This document shows, in pieces, positions 6,131-13,645 of a DNA stretch of 13,860 bases (positions are counted from its first letter, which is position 1; each line of letters opens with the position of its first letter). The DNA is from Desulfosarcina sp. GTDB taxonomy: Bacteria; Desulfobacterota; Desulfobacteria; Desulfobacterales; Desulfosarcinaceae. Both the position numbers and the translations under genes were made by a program. Under the pieces are notes generated by a model. It saw only the letters and a list, made by a program, of their open reading frames with translations, ran no database searches and was not told the DNA's origin. The stretch covers positions 1 to 13,860 of the forward strand of contig JAGTUY010000386.1 of the NCBI GenBank assembly GCA_018224455.1. The letters run 5' to 3'.

Positions 6131-8206
6131 TTAGGCTGCTTTTTCGGCCTTGATCTGTTCGATCACCTTGGTGGCAATCTGGGCCGGCACTTCGTCGTAG
6201 CGCAAAAATTCCATGGCATACATACCGCGGCCGCCGGTCATGGAACGCAGATCCGGCGCATAGGTCTGGAATTCGGCCAAGGGAACTTCCGCGTTGATCA
6301 CCTGGTTCTTGCCCGCCGTATCCATTCCGAGAACCCGCCCCCGCCGGCTGTTCATATCGCCCATGATGTCGCCCATATAATCGTCCGGCGTGGTCACGGT
6401 CACTTTCATGATCGGCTCCAGCAGCACCGGTTTGGCCTCTTCGCAGGCCTTTTTGTAGGCCAGGGAGCCGGCGACCTTGAAGGCCATTTCCGAAGAATCG
6501 ACGGCATGGTAGCTGCCGAAGTCCACGGTGGCCCTGAAGTCCACACAGGGGGCACCGATCAACGGTCCTTTCTGGCAGGCCTCGACAATGCCTTTTTCGA
6601 CGGCCGGAATGTAATTTTTGGGGATTACCCCGCCGACGATGGCATCCACGAATTCGAAGCCGGCGCCCCGGGGAAGGGGTTCCATAACGATCCAGCAGTC
6701 GCCGTACTGGCCATGTCCGCCGGACTGTTTCTTGTGTTTGCCCTGGACGCGGACTTTCTTTTTGATGGTCTCCCGGTAGGGAATTTTCGGGGTTTTAAGC
6801 AGAACCTCAACATTAAATTTCCGCTTGAGCTTTTCGATGGTGCTCTCGATGTGAACCTGACCCAGACCGGAAAGCAGAATCTCCTTGGTTTCCGCGTTGC
6901 GCTCCAACCGCAAGGCCGTGTCTTCCTCCAGAAGCTTGGTCAAGGATATATAGATCTTGTCCTCATCGCCGGTGGCTTTGGATTCCAGCGCAAACGAAAT
7001 CAGCGTGGGCATGGGCTCGGCGCAGGCGTAGCGGATTTTGTTGCCTTCATCGCAGAGCGTGTCGCCGGTTTTGGTTTCTTTGAGTTTGGCCACGGCCACG
7101 ATCGATCCGGGGCCGGCCGCCGAAGCCGGCTTCTGCTCTTTGCCGGCAATGGTGAGCAGCTGGTTGAATCGCTCCCGGGTCTCTTTGGTCGAATTGTAGA
7201 AATTGCCGTCACCGCCCAGCTTTCCGGAAACCACTTTGAAGATCGTCAGTCTGCCGGCATAGGGATCGGCTACGGTCTTGAAAACAAAGGCGGAAAAGGG
7301 GGCCGCCGGGTCCCATGCCCGTTCAATGACTTCATCATTGGCTGGATTCACACCTTGTTTGGGCGCTTTATCCAACGGCGAAGGCAGACAGGTGGCAATG
7401 AAATCCATCAGCAGGTCGATGCCGATATTATCAGCGGCAGACCCGCAGAGCACCGGTGCAAAGGTTCTGGAAAGCAGTCCTTTTTTCAATGTATCGCGAA
7501 GTTCCTGGTTGGTAATGGCCTCTCCTTCCAGATAACGTTCGATGAGTGCATCGTCCGCCTCGGCCACATTCTCGATCAGCGTTTCGCGTTCCGTCTCCAC
7601 CGTGTCCTGCATATCGGCGGGAATCTCAATCGCTTCTGCATTGCCGCTCTCATCGTAGCGGTAGGCTTTCAGGCCGATCAGGTCGACGATGCCGTTAAAG
7701 TCGGCTTCGGCCCCAATGGGAAGCTGAACGATAATCGGTTTGGGGGACAGGCACTGCACCGCATCCTCAACGGTGCGGGAAAAATCGGCACGCTCACGGT
7801 CCAGCTTGTTGATGAAAATCGCACAGGGCATTTCGTATTCGGATGCAAAATCAGCCACCTGCTCGGTTTGTACCTTGACGCCGTCAACGGCATCCACGAG
7901 GATCAGGGCGGTATCGGCCGCCTGCATGCACAGTTTGGCATCCGAGATGAAATTCTGGTCGCCGGGTGTATCGATCAGACTGATCGTGTGCTTTTTCCAT
8001 GGCAGCTGAATGAAACCGCTGGAAAGACTGGCCTGCCGCTTGAGTTCTTCCGGTTCGAAATCCATCACCGTATTGCCGTCTTCCACGCGTCCGACGCGGG
8101 TGGTCATGCCGGCATTGTTGATCATAATTTCTGCGAGGGAGGTTTTTCCAGCACCCCCATGGGCAATCAGGGCTACATTTCTTAGGGTTTCATTCATTTG
8201 GGCCAC
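6131..8206 (-). CDS. fusA: Elongation factor G-like GTPase (non-canonical EF-G paralogue)
   Basis: A 691-residue protein colinear with EF-G over its whole length: G domain, domain II, and domains III-V with GGHGQYGDCW and YHAVDSSEMAFK in domain IV. Canonical EF-G catalyses ribosome translocation with GTP. G1 reads AHGGAGKT (15-22) instead of AHIDAGKT; G3 is DTPGDQNF (79-86), where the catalytic His that follows DTPG is Asp83; G4 NKLD (133-136) is normal; the switch I RGIT is RQAS (57-60). These changes mark a paralogue branch common in Desulfobacterota, so a second, standard fusA in the str operon is expected elsewhere. Start GTG at 8206 is preferred to ATG at 8197, since AGGAG lies 5 nt before the GTG. 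It has its own transcription unit, bounded by terminators on both sides. The symbol is by family; whether it acts in translocation, recycling or a stress role is open. Confidence 0.92.
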   Translation of the reverse strand: MAQMNETLRNVALIAHGGAGKTSLAEIMINNAGMTTRVGRVEDGNTVMDFEPEELKRQASLSSGFIQLPWKKHTISLIDTPGDQNFISDAKLCMQAADTALILVDAVDGVKVQTEQVADFASEYEMPCAIFINKLDRERADFSRTVEDAVQCLSPKPIIVQLPIGAEADFNGIVDLIGLKAYRYDESGNAEAIEIPADMQDTVETERETLIENVAEADDALIERYLEGEAITNQELRDTLKKGLLSRTFAPVLCGSAADNIGIDLLMDFIATCLPSPLDKAPKQGVNPANDEVIERAWDPAAPFSAFVFKTVADPYAGRLTIFKVVSGKLGGDGNFYNSTKETRERFNQLLTIAGKEQKPASAAGPGSIVAVAKLKETKTGDTLCDEGNKIRYACAEPMPTLISFALESKATGDEDKIYISLTKLLEEDTALRLERNAETKEILLSGLGQVHIESTIEKLKRKFNVEVLLKTPKIPYRETIKKKVRVQGKHKKQSGGHGQYGDCWIVMEPLPRGAGFEFVDAIVGGVIPKNYIPAVEKGIVEACQKGPLIGAPCVDFRATVDFGSYHAVDSSEMAFKVAGSLAYKKACEEAKPVLLEPIMKVTVTTPDDYMGDIMGDMNSRRGRVLGMDTAGKNQVINAEVPLAEFQTYAPDLRSMTGGRGMYAMEFLRYDEVPAQIATKVIEQIKAEKAA

Positions 8207-8283
8207 TCAAGCTCCTCTCTCATTTGGATTTTCCGTCCGATTGGCAGACGTTTGTTTAAGCTGATACTACTAAATCGGCGACT

Positions 8284-8310
8284 AAAAAAAATCAAGTTTA
8301 AAAACCTGAT
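8284..8310 (-). terminator. Intrinsic terminator after tlyA
   Basis: Read on the - strand: ATCAGGTTT, a TT centre, then AAACTTGAT (one G-T wobble), followed at once by a run of 8 T (complement of 8284-8291). The 5' arm begins at the last base of the tlyA stop codon. It should end the xseA-xseB-ispA-dxs-tlyA transcript and separate it from the EF-G-like gene 103 nt away. Confidence 0.8.
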
Positions 8311-9059
8311 TATAAATCAAAATCTAACCGTCGCAGCAGGATAATGAATTCCCGGTTGCCCTTGGGTCCCAAAACCGGGGAGGGGATTACCGGCCCGCAA
8401 AAAAGCGATTGCCGAGAGAAGACAACCTGGAGGTCGTCGATGATTTCAGCATGAAGGGTCGGGTCCTTGACCACGCCGCCTTTGCCCACCCTGCCTTTAC
8501 CGGCTTCGAACTGAGGTTTGATCAAAGCCAGGATAATGCCGCCGGGATTGAGAAATTGAAGGGTGCAGGGAACCACGATCTTGAGGCTGATAAATGAGGT
8601 GTCGATGGTCACGAGGTCCACCTTTTGTGTGATCAAGGCTGGATCCATTGCGCGGATGTTGGTCCGCTCGATGACGACCACCCGATCATCCTGCCTCAGC
8701 GACCATGCCAACTGGCCATATCCCACATCCACCGCATACACCCGGGCGGCGCCGTGTTGCAGCAGACAGTCGGTAAAACCGCCGGTCGAGGCCCCCACAT
8801 CAAGACAGATCATGCCGGTACAATCGATGCGGTTGGCTTTCAAGGCGGCCTCAAGCTTTAGCCCCCCGCGGCTGACATAACGCAGGTCATCGCCTTTTAG
8901 CGTGATTTCCACATCTTCGGTAAACCGGGTGCCGGCCTTGTCGCAGGGCACATGGTTCACAACCACCCGGCCGGCCATGATCAATGCCTTGGCCCGTTCC
9001 CGGCTCCGGCAGAATTGTTTTTCAACGAGCAGCGTGTCGATTCGCTTTTTGCCGGCCAT
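8310..9059 (-). CDS. tlyA: TlyA-family rRNA 2'-O-methyltransferase
   Basis: A 249-residue SAM-dependent methyltransferase with an N-terminal S4 RNA-binding domain (about 1-60; RIDTLLVEK, SRERAKALIMAGRVVVN) and an FtsJ/RrmJ-like Rossmann domain. TlyA proteins methylate ribose at conserved cytidines of 16S and/or 23S rRNA. Visible signatures are YVSRGGLKLEAAL (K68), the SAM loop DVGASTGGFTD (87-97), AVDVGYGQL, IDTSFISL, IKPQFE and the final GNREF; the K-D-K-E catalytic set can be placed in these motifs. Length is usual for the family. It starts one base after the dxs stop (TAG-T-ATG), with AAGGG inside the end of dxs as ribosome site, so it is translated from the dxs message. TlyA is called a haemolysin in older annotation; the methyltransferase role is better supported. 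Confidence 0.95.
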   Translation of the reverse strand: MAGKKRIDTLLVEKQFCRSRERAKALIMAGRVVVNHVPCDKAGTRFTEDVEITLKGDDLRYVSRGGLKLEAALKANRIDCTGMICLDVGASTGGFTDCLLQHGAARVYAVDVGYGQLAWSLRQDDRVVVIERTNIRAMDPALITQKVDLVTIDTSFISLKIVVPCTLQFLNPGGIILALIKPQFEAGKGRVGKGGVVKDPTLHAEIIDDLQVVFSRQSLFCGPVIPSPVLGPKGNREFIILLRRLDFDL

Positions 9060-9060
9060 A

Positions 9061-10956
9061 CTAACCCTTGATCACGGACAGGGCCGTATTGATGATGGCC
9101 GACGCATCCACCTGGTATTTGCAGCGCAGGGTATCTTGTGGTCCGTGCTCCACAAAATGATCGTTGATGCCCATTCGCTTGACGATGGCGTCGTTGATTT
9201 CATGGTCGCTCAGCAACTCAAGAATGGCGCTGCCGAATCCGCCCTGAATGGTATTTTCTTCAACGGTGATGATCCGGTGGATGTTGCGGGCCAGGGGAAT
9301 GATCAATTCTGTGTCCAGCGGTTTGATGAACCGGGCGTTGACCACGGTTGCCCGAATGCCATGGTTTTCCGCCAAGAGGGCCGCGGCGCATACCGCTTCG
9401 CTTACGCCGCTGCCCACGGCAATGATCAGCAGGTCGTCGCCGCGGCTCAGGATTTCACCTTTGCCGATGGGAATGATCGTCAAGGGGTTGTCCCGTGCCG
9501 CCCCGGTTCCTCGGCCCCGTGGGTATCTCAGTGAGATGGGCCCGTCGTGGGCAATGGCAGTGGCCAGCATGTGGCGCAACTCATTTTCGTCCTTCGGGGC
9601 CATGACCACCATATTGGGGATGGATCTCAGAAACGAGATGTCGAAAAGACCATGATGGGTGGGCCCGTCCTCGCCGACGATGCCGCCGCGGTCCAGTGCA
9701 AACACCACCGGCAGTTTTTCGATGCAGACGTCGTGGATGATCTGATCGTAGGCCCGCTGGAGGAAGGTCGAATAGACGGTCACCACCGGACGGAACCCTT
9801 CGGTGGCCATCCCGGCGGCAAAAGTGACCCCATGCTGTTCAGCGATGCCCACATCGAAAAATCGGTCCGGGTATGCCTTGGAAAAGGGAACCAGCCCGGT
9901 GCCTTCCGGCATGGCGGCGGTAACGGCGATGATTTTGTCATTCGTTTTGGCCAGTTCCACCATGGTTTGGCCGAACACCTCGGTGTAACTGGGTACATTG
10001 GTGATCTTTTGGCGGCAGATTCCCGTATCCACGTCGAAAGAACTGACCCCATGGAAATAGACCGGATTCTTTTCCGCCTGCGGGTACCCCTTGCCTTTTT
10101 TGGTAATGACGTGCAGGAGCACCGGTTCATCCATCGTTTTGATATTTTTAAGAATATTAATTAAATGATCCAGATTGTGCCCGTCGATGGGGCCGAAATA
10201 TTCGAAGTTGAAGGCTTCAAACAACATTCCCGGAGTGACGAAGGTCTTAAATGACTCTTCACTGCGCTTGGCCAATTGGTACATGTTTTCGCCGATGCGC
10301 GGCAGCGATTTGAGGAATTCGCCAAACTCTTTGCGCAGCATCTGAAGACTGGAGGCGGAAAATGTGCGGCTGAGCAGGGAGGATAACGCGCCGACATTAT
10401 GGGAAATGGACATTTCATTGTCGTTGAGGATAACGATCATATCCTTGTCGTTGTGTGTGTCTCCGGTCTGGTTCAATCCTTCAAAGGCAAGCCCGGCAGT
10501 CAGCGAACCGTCCCCGATAACGGCCACCACCTTGGATGATTCTTTTTTCAGACGCTTGGCACAGGCAATGCCCAGGCCGGCGGAGATGGAGGTGCTGCTG
10601 TGACCGGTGGTAAAGGTGTCGTATGGGCTTTCGCTGCGCTTGGTAAACCCGGAGAGGCCGCCATGTCGGCGCAGGGTGGGGAACCGGTCTCGCCGGCCGG
10701 TCAGCAATTTGTGGGCATAGGCCTGATGGCCGACATCCCACAGAATTTTATCGGCGGGTGCATCGAAGACGTAGTGCAGGGCGATGCTCAGTTCAACGGC
10801 ACCTAAACTGGACGCCAAATGACCGCCGGAGGTGGACACCACGTCTACGATGGTTTTACGGATTTCTTTCGCTAGATCAGGTAGTTCTGAACGTTTCAGT
10901 TTCTTCAGGTCGTGGGGCGAGTTGATTTTATCGAGTAGATGTGAGGATTGGCGCAA
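9061..10956 (-). CDS. dxs: 1-deoxy-D-xylulose-5-phosphate synthase
   Basis: A 631-residue thiamine-diphosphate enzyme that joins pyruvate and glyceraldehyde 3-phosphate to make DXP, the first step of the MEP isoprenoid pathway and also a precursor for thiamine and pyridoxal. Family residues are clear: GGHLASSLG (H46), DVGHQAY, GHSSTSISAG, the ThDP/Mg motif GDGSLTAG to NDN (148-180, with D149 and N178), GPIDGHN, the catalytic-Glu region VGIAEQHG, and LDRGGIVGEDGPTHHG. I chose the TTG at 10956: it follows AGGGAG at good spacing, lies 17 nt after the ispA stop, and gives MRQSSHLLDKI, the usual Dxs beginning. A longer frame reaching 11019 would run back into ispA and adds residues with no family match. 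Co-directional with ispA and tlyA. Confidence 0.97.
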   Translation of the reverse strand: MRQSSHLLDKINSPHDLKKLKRSELPDLAKEIRKTIVDVVSTSGGHLASSLGAVELSIALHYVFDAPADKILWDVGHQAYAHKLLTGRRDRFPTLRRHGGLSGFTKRSESPYDTFTTGHSSTSISAGLGIACAKRLKKESSKVVAVIGDGSLTAGLAFEGLNQTGDTHNDKDMIVILNDNEMSISHNVGALSSLLSRTFSASSLQMLRKEFGEFLKSLPRIGENMYQLAKRSEESFKTFVTPGMLFEAFNFEYFGPIDGHNLDHLINILKNIKTMDEPVLLHVITKKGKGYPQAEKNPVYFHGVSSFDVDTGICRQKITNVPSYTEVFGQTMVELAKTNDKIIAVTAAMPEGTGLVPFSKAYPDRFFDVGIAEQHGVTFAAGMATEGFRPVVTVYSTFLQRAYDQIIHDVCIEKLPVVFALDRGGIVGEDGPTHHGLFDISFLRSIPNMVVMAPKDENELRHMLATAIAHDGPISLRYPRGRGTGAARDNPLTIIPIGKGEILSRGDDLLIIAVGSGVSEAVCAAALLAENHGIRATVVNARFIKPLDTELIIPLARNIHRIITVEENTIQGGFGSAILELLSDHEINDAIVKRMGINDHFVEHGPQDTLRCKYQVDASAIINTALSVIKG

Positions 10957-10973
10957 GATTCCAGCTCCCTGAG

Positions 10974-11867
10974 TTATCGGTTCCGTTCGATGACATATCG
11001 TGCGATGGCACGAAGGCAATCCGCCCCATTATCAAAAGCGTCAAGCACCTTCAAGGCATTGTTCACCAGTTGGCCGGCAAGCGCCTCGGCGCCGGACAGA
11101 CCCAACAGCGACGGGTAGGTGTTTTTCCCGCGAATCCGGTCGGTACCGGTGGCTTTTCCCAGGCGCTCCGGGTCGCCTTTCACGTTGAGGATGTCGTCGA
11201 CCACCTGAAAAGCCAGTCCGATATTCTGGGCATAGACCTGCAGCAACTGCTGCTGGCGCGTTGAGGCCCCCGACACCAGTGCACCTGAGCCCACTGAAAT
11301 TTCGATCATTTTGCCTGTTTTCAGGCGGTGGAGGGATTCCAGCTCAACGGTTGAGATTACCGTTCCCTCAAAGGCCATATCGCGCATCTGCCCTTCGATC
11401 ATGCCTCTGAACCCGGCGGCGGAGGCAATCTGGGTGATGGCCAACAACCAGCGGGATTGATCTTCAGACGCACAACGGGTGCCGGCTGCCGCCAGGATTT
11501 CAAAAGCCAGCGTCAGCAATGCATCGCCGGCAAGGATGGCCGTTGCCTCATCGAATTGGACATGGCAGGTCGGTTTGCCGCGTCTTTTGTCGTCGTTGTC
11601 CATGGCCGGCAAGTCGTCATGGATCAATGAATAGGTGTGGATGAATTCCAGGGCACAGGCAAGGGGGAGCACAGCTTCCCGGCTGCCGCCGACGGTTTCC
11701 GCGGCGGCGATACACAGCACGGGCCGCAATCGTTTTCCGCCGGCCATGACTGAATAGGTCATGGCATGCGAGACCCGTGTGGCTGGTGATTGGGCGCTCA
11801 GATAGTGCTGCAGCAGTTGATCCACCGGTGCCCGCACATCGTTGAGGTAAGCTTTCAGATCGAACAT
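10974..11867 (-). CDS. ispA: Polyprenyl diphosphate synthase (farnesyl/geranylgeranyl diphosphate synthase, IspA type)
   Basis: A 297-residue all-helical prenyl transferase that condenses isopentenyl diphosphate with DMAPP/GPP to make C15 or C20 diphosphates, feeding quinone, undecaprenyl and similar pathways. Motifs: GGKRLRP (43-49) for IPP binding; first aspartate-rich motif DDLPAMD (84-90), with the four-residue spacer of bacterial FPP synthases; RRGKPT; KTGKMIE; and second aspartate motif DDILN (224-228), where the usual final Asp is Asn. The segment before the first motif (HTYSLIHDD) matches E. coli IspA closely and suggests FPP as main product, but chain length is not certain. It starts 12 nt after the xseB stop, with AAGGGA overlapping that stop as ribosome site, and lies directly ahead of dxs. 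Confidence 0.94.
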   Translation of the reverse strand: MFDLKAYLNDVRAPVDQLLQHYLSAQSPATRVSHAMTYSVMAGGKRLRPVLCIAAAETVGGSREAVLPLACALEFIHTYSLIHDDLPAMDNDDKRRGKPTCHVQFDEATAILAGDALLTLAFEILAAAGTRCASEDQSRWLLAITQIASAAGFRGMIEGQMRDMAFEGTVISTVELESLHRLKTGKMIEISVGSGALVSGASTRQQQLLQVYAQNIGLAFQVVDDILNVKGDPERLGKATGTDRIRGKNTYPSLLGLSGAEALAGQLVNNALKVLDAFDNGADCLRAIARYVIERNR

Positions 11868-11879
11868 GATACGGTTCCC

Positions 11880-12116
11880 TTATGCGTCCGCGTCAAAGGG
11901 TGTCTCCACGGGGGTGCCCGTCTCGTCAGCCGTTAGCAGCGTTATCCGCCGTTCGGCTTCATCCAGCGTCTCGGTACAGTATCGAGACAGCTTAATGCCG
12001 GCTTCGAACTTTTCCAGGGCTTTTTCCAAGGGCAGCTCGCCGGATTCAAGTGCCTTGACGATTTGCTCCAAATCACTGATCGCTTTTTCAAAACTCGGCT
12101 TGGCCTTTGTTGCCAT
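11880..12116 (-). CDS. xseB: Exodeoxyribonuclease VII small subunit
   Basis: A 78-residue helical protein that binds the large subunit XseA in exonuclease VII, which degrades single-stranded DNA from both ends. The family pattern is visible: SFEKAISDLEQIVKALESGELPL begins at residue 7 of the chosen start (first part SFEKAISDLEQIV), then LEKALEKFEAGIKLSRYC and a final helix with Leu spacing. I start at ATG 12116 (MATKAKPSFEKA), with AAGGA about 12-13 nt upstream; the longer TTG frame from 12155 has no ribosome site and adds an atypical N-terminus. It is downstream of xseA by 78 nt and just ahead of ispA. Confidence 0.95.
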   Translation of the reverse strand: MATKAKPSFEKAISDLEQIVKALESGELPLEKALEKFEAGIKLSRYCTETLDEAERRITLLTADETGTPVETPFDADA

Positions 12117-12194
12117 GGTGTTTTTTAATCCTTTTTTTAGATAGTTATGCTGCAAAAGGTAATTTAGAGGATCGGTTTACCGTTGCAGTCCGCC

Positions 12195-13547
12195 TCATTT
12201 TTTCTCGCCTACGGTGACCGTTAACCGGCCCCGGCCCAGGAGGATTTCAAGGCGTTGATCAAGGCTTACCTGAGCGGCGCCGCGAACAACCGATCGACCC
12301 GGAAGGGTGCGGGTGATGCTGTATCCACGATTCAAAATGGCCATGGGATTCAGCGCAGCGAGCATGGAGACATTTTTGGAAATGGCGGTTTGCCCCTCCC
12401 GGAGGAGACGGTTGATCTGTCTGATCGATGCATCTTGAAGGGTGTTGACCTGTTCTTGCATGGAGGCCGCCGTCTTGGCCGGTGAAACGTGCATCAGCAT
12501 ATTGTGCTGAAAGGCAAGACGCTCGTTTCTGCGTGTCAAGGCGCGATTGATCGATGCAAGCAGTCGAATCGAATAATCATCCAGCCGCATTCGCATATCC
12601 TGCAGCCGTTGCCGGGGATGAATGATCCGGTTGCTGAGTCCATTTATTAAATTTAATAATAATTTCAGATATGATATTATTGTTTTATAAAGTCTTTGTT
12701 TAGTATTGACAAGTTGGTTCTTAAGTTCGTTCTTTGAGGGAACCGCTATTTCGGCAGCGGCCGACGGCGTGGGTGCCCGGAGATCGGCGACGAAATCGGC
12801 GATGGTGAAATCCGTTTCATGGCCAATGGCCGATATGATCGGTATGTCAGACGCAAATATGGTTCGGGCGACCTGTTCATCGTTAAAGGCACAAAGATCT
12901 TCGATCGATCCGCCGCCGCGTGCCAGAACGATGACATCGGTCGTCCCCATTTCATTCAGCCAACGGATGGCATGCACAATTTCGCCAGGCGCGCGATCGC
13001 CTTGAACATTCACTGGAACGACCTCCAACGGCAGGTTGGGGAAACGCCGCTGTGCCACCTTGATGAAATCACGAATGGCCGCGCCGGTGGGAGAAGTCAC
13101 GATACTTATTTTTTGGGGTAATGCGGGCAGCGGCAACTTGTGCTGTGCATCAAACAAACCTTCATCGGACAGCCGTTGTTTCAGTTTTTCAAAGGCAACC
13201 TGGAGACCGCCAACACCTTTTGGTTCCAGATATTCGAAGATAATCTGATACGAGCCTCTCGGTTCGTAGACGCTGATACGACCTAAACCGACGACGGACA
13301 GGCCATCTTCGGGTCTGAATTTGAGGGCCATAGCTTGACCGCGGAACATAACCGCACTGATTTGCGAATGCGGATCCTTCAAGGTGAAATAACAATGCCC
13401 GGATGAAGGAATTTTGAAGTTAGAAATTTCCCCTGATATCCATATGAAAGGAAACTTATCTTCAAGTATCCGCTTAATTAACTTGTTCAGTTCCGTGACT
13501 TCGTAGACATGTTGCCGGGAAGGATTAGAACCTGCGCTGTTTATCAC
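12195..13547 (-). CDS. xseA: Exodeoxyribonuclease VII large subunit
   Basis: A 450-residue catalytic subunit of exonuclease VII, cutting single-stranded DNA to oligonucleotides in repair. Domains: N-terminal OB fold (about 12-108, with WISGEISNFK, SGHCYFTLKD and VMFRG), catalytic region with TSPTGAAIRD (151-160), RGGGSIEDL (210-218) and GHETDFTIADFVADLRAPTP beginning at 242, then a long helical arm (about 272-400) that binds XseB, and a C-terminal segment with NRGYS. Length is normal. The start is GTG at 13547 with a weak GAGG ahead of it; the first residues do not decide it. The arm around 278-300 is coded by unusually AT-rich DNA (12640-12715) that holds a promoter-like sequence. First gene of the run xseA-xseB-ispA-dxs-tlyA. 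Confidence 0.96.
   Translation of the reverse strand: MINSAGSNPSRQHVYEVTELNKLIKRILEDKFPFIWISGEISNFKIPSSGHCYFTLKDPHSQISAVMFRGQAMALKFRPEDGLSVVGLGRISVYEPRGSYQIIFEYLEPKGVGGLQVAFEKLKQRLSDEGLFDAQHKLPLPALPQKISIVTSPTGAAIRDFIKVAQRRFPNLPLEVVPVNVQGDRAPGEIVHAIRWLNEMGTTDVIVLARGGGSIEDLCAFNDEQVARTIFASDIPIISAIGHETDFTIADFVADLRAPTPSAAAEIAVPSKNELKNQLVNTKQRLYKTIISYLKLLLNLINGLSNRIIHPRQRLQDMRMRLDDYSIRLLASINRALTRRNERLAFQHNMLMHVSPAKTAASMQEQVNTLQDASIRQINRLLREGQTAISKNVSMLAALNPMAILNRGYSITRTLPGRSVVRGAAQVSLDQRLEILLGRGRLTVTVGEKK
12684..12712 (-). promoter_or_regulatory. Near-consensus sigma70 promoter inside xseA, directed at xseB-ispA-dxs-tlyA
   Basis: On the - strand TTGTCA (12712-12707) is followed by exactly 17 nt and TATAAA (12689-12684): 5 of 6 matches at both -35 and -10 with ideal spacing, in a strongly AT-rich patch. 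Predicted transcription start is near 12677, within xseA and about 560 nt ahead of the xseB ATG. It would allow expression of the isoprenoid and rRNA methylase genes independent of the xseA promoter. Sequence match only; no expression data. Confidence 0.5.
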
Positions 13548-13616
13548 CGTGGCCTCGATGTGGAGATGGGGTTTGAATCGGGATGATGGTGACCGGTCTG
13601 TAAGGTCCGATAAGAT

Positions 13617-13645
13617 ATATTATGTAAAATTATCGAGACAATCAA
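13617..13645 (-). promoter_or_regulatory. Possible sigma70 promoter for xseA
   Basis: On the - strand TTGATT (13645-13640), a 17-nt spacer and TAATAT (13622-13617), each 4 of 6 to consensus, in an AT-rich stretch about 70 nt upstream of the xseA GTG. The -35 box overlaps the stop of the preceding gene. A weak match, offered because the position is right. Confidence 0.3.

Noticed and set aside
6119..8185. 688-codon open frame on the + strand opposite the EF-G-like gene
   Set aside because: It mirrors almost exactly a complete EF-G-like protein, is rich in Gly, Phe and His as expected from the complement of GC-biased codons, has no ribosome site and no recognisable domain. It is a compositional shadow.
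10957..11019. Longer N-terminus for dxs, reaching into ispA
   Set aside because: The extra residues have no Dxs match and overlap ispA; TTG 10956 has a ribosome site and gives the typical length.
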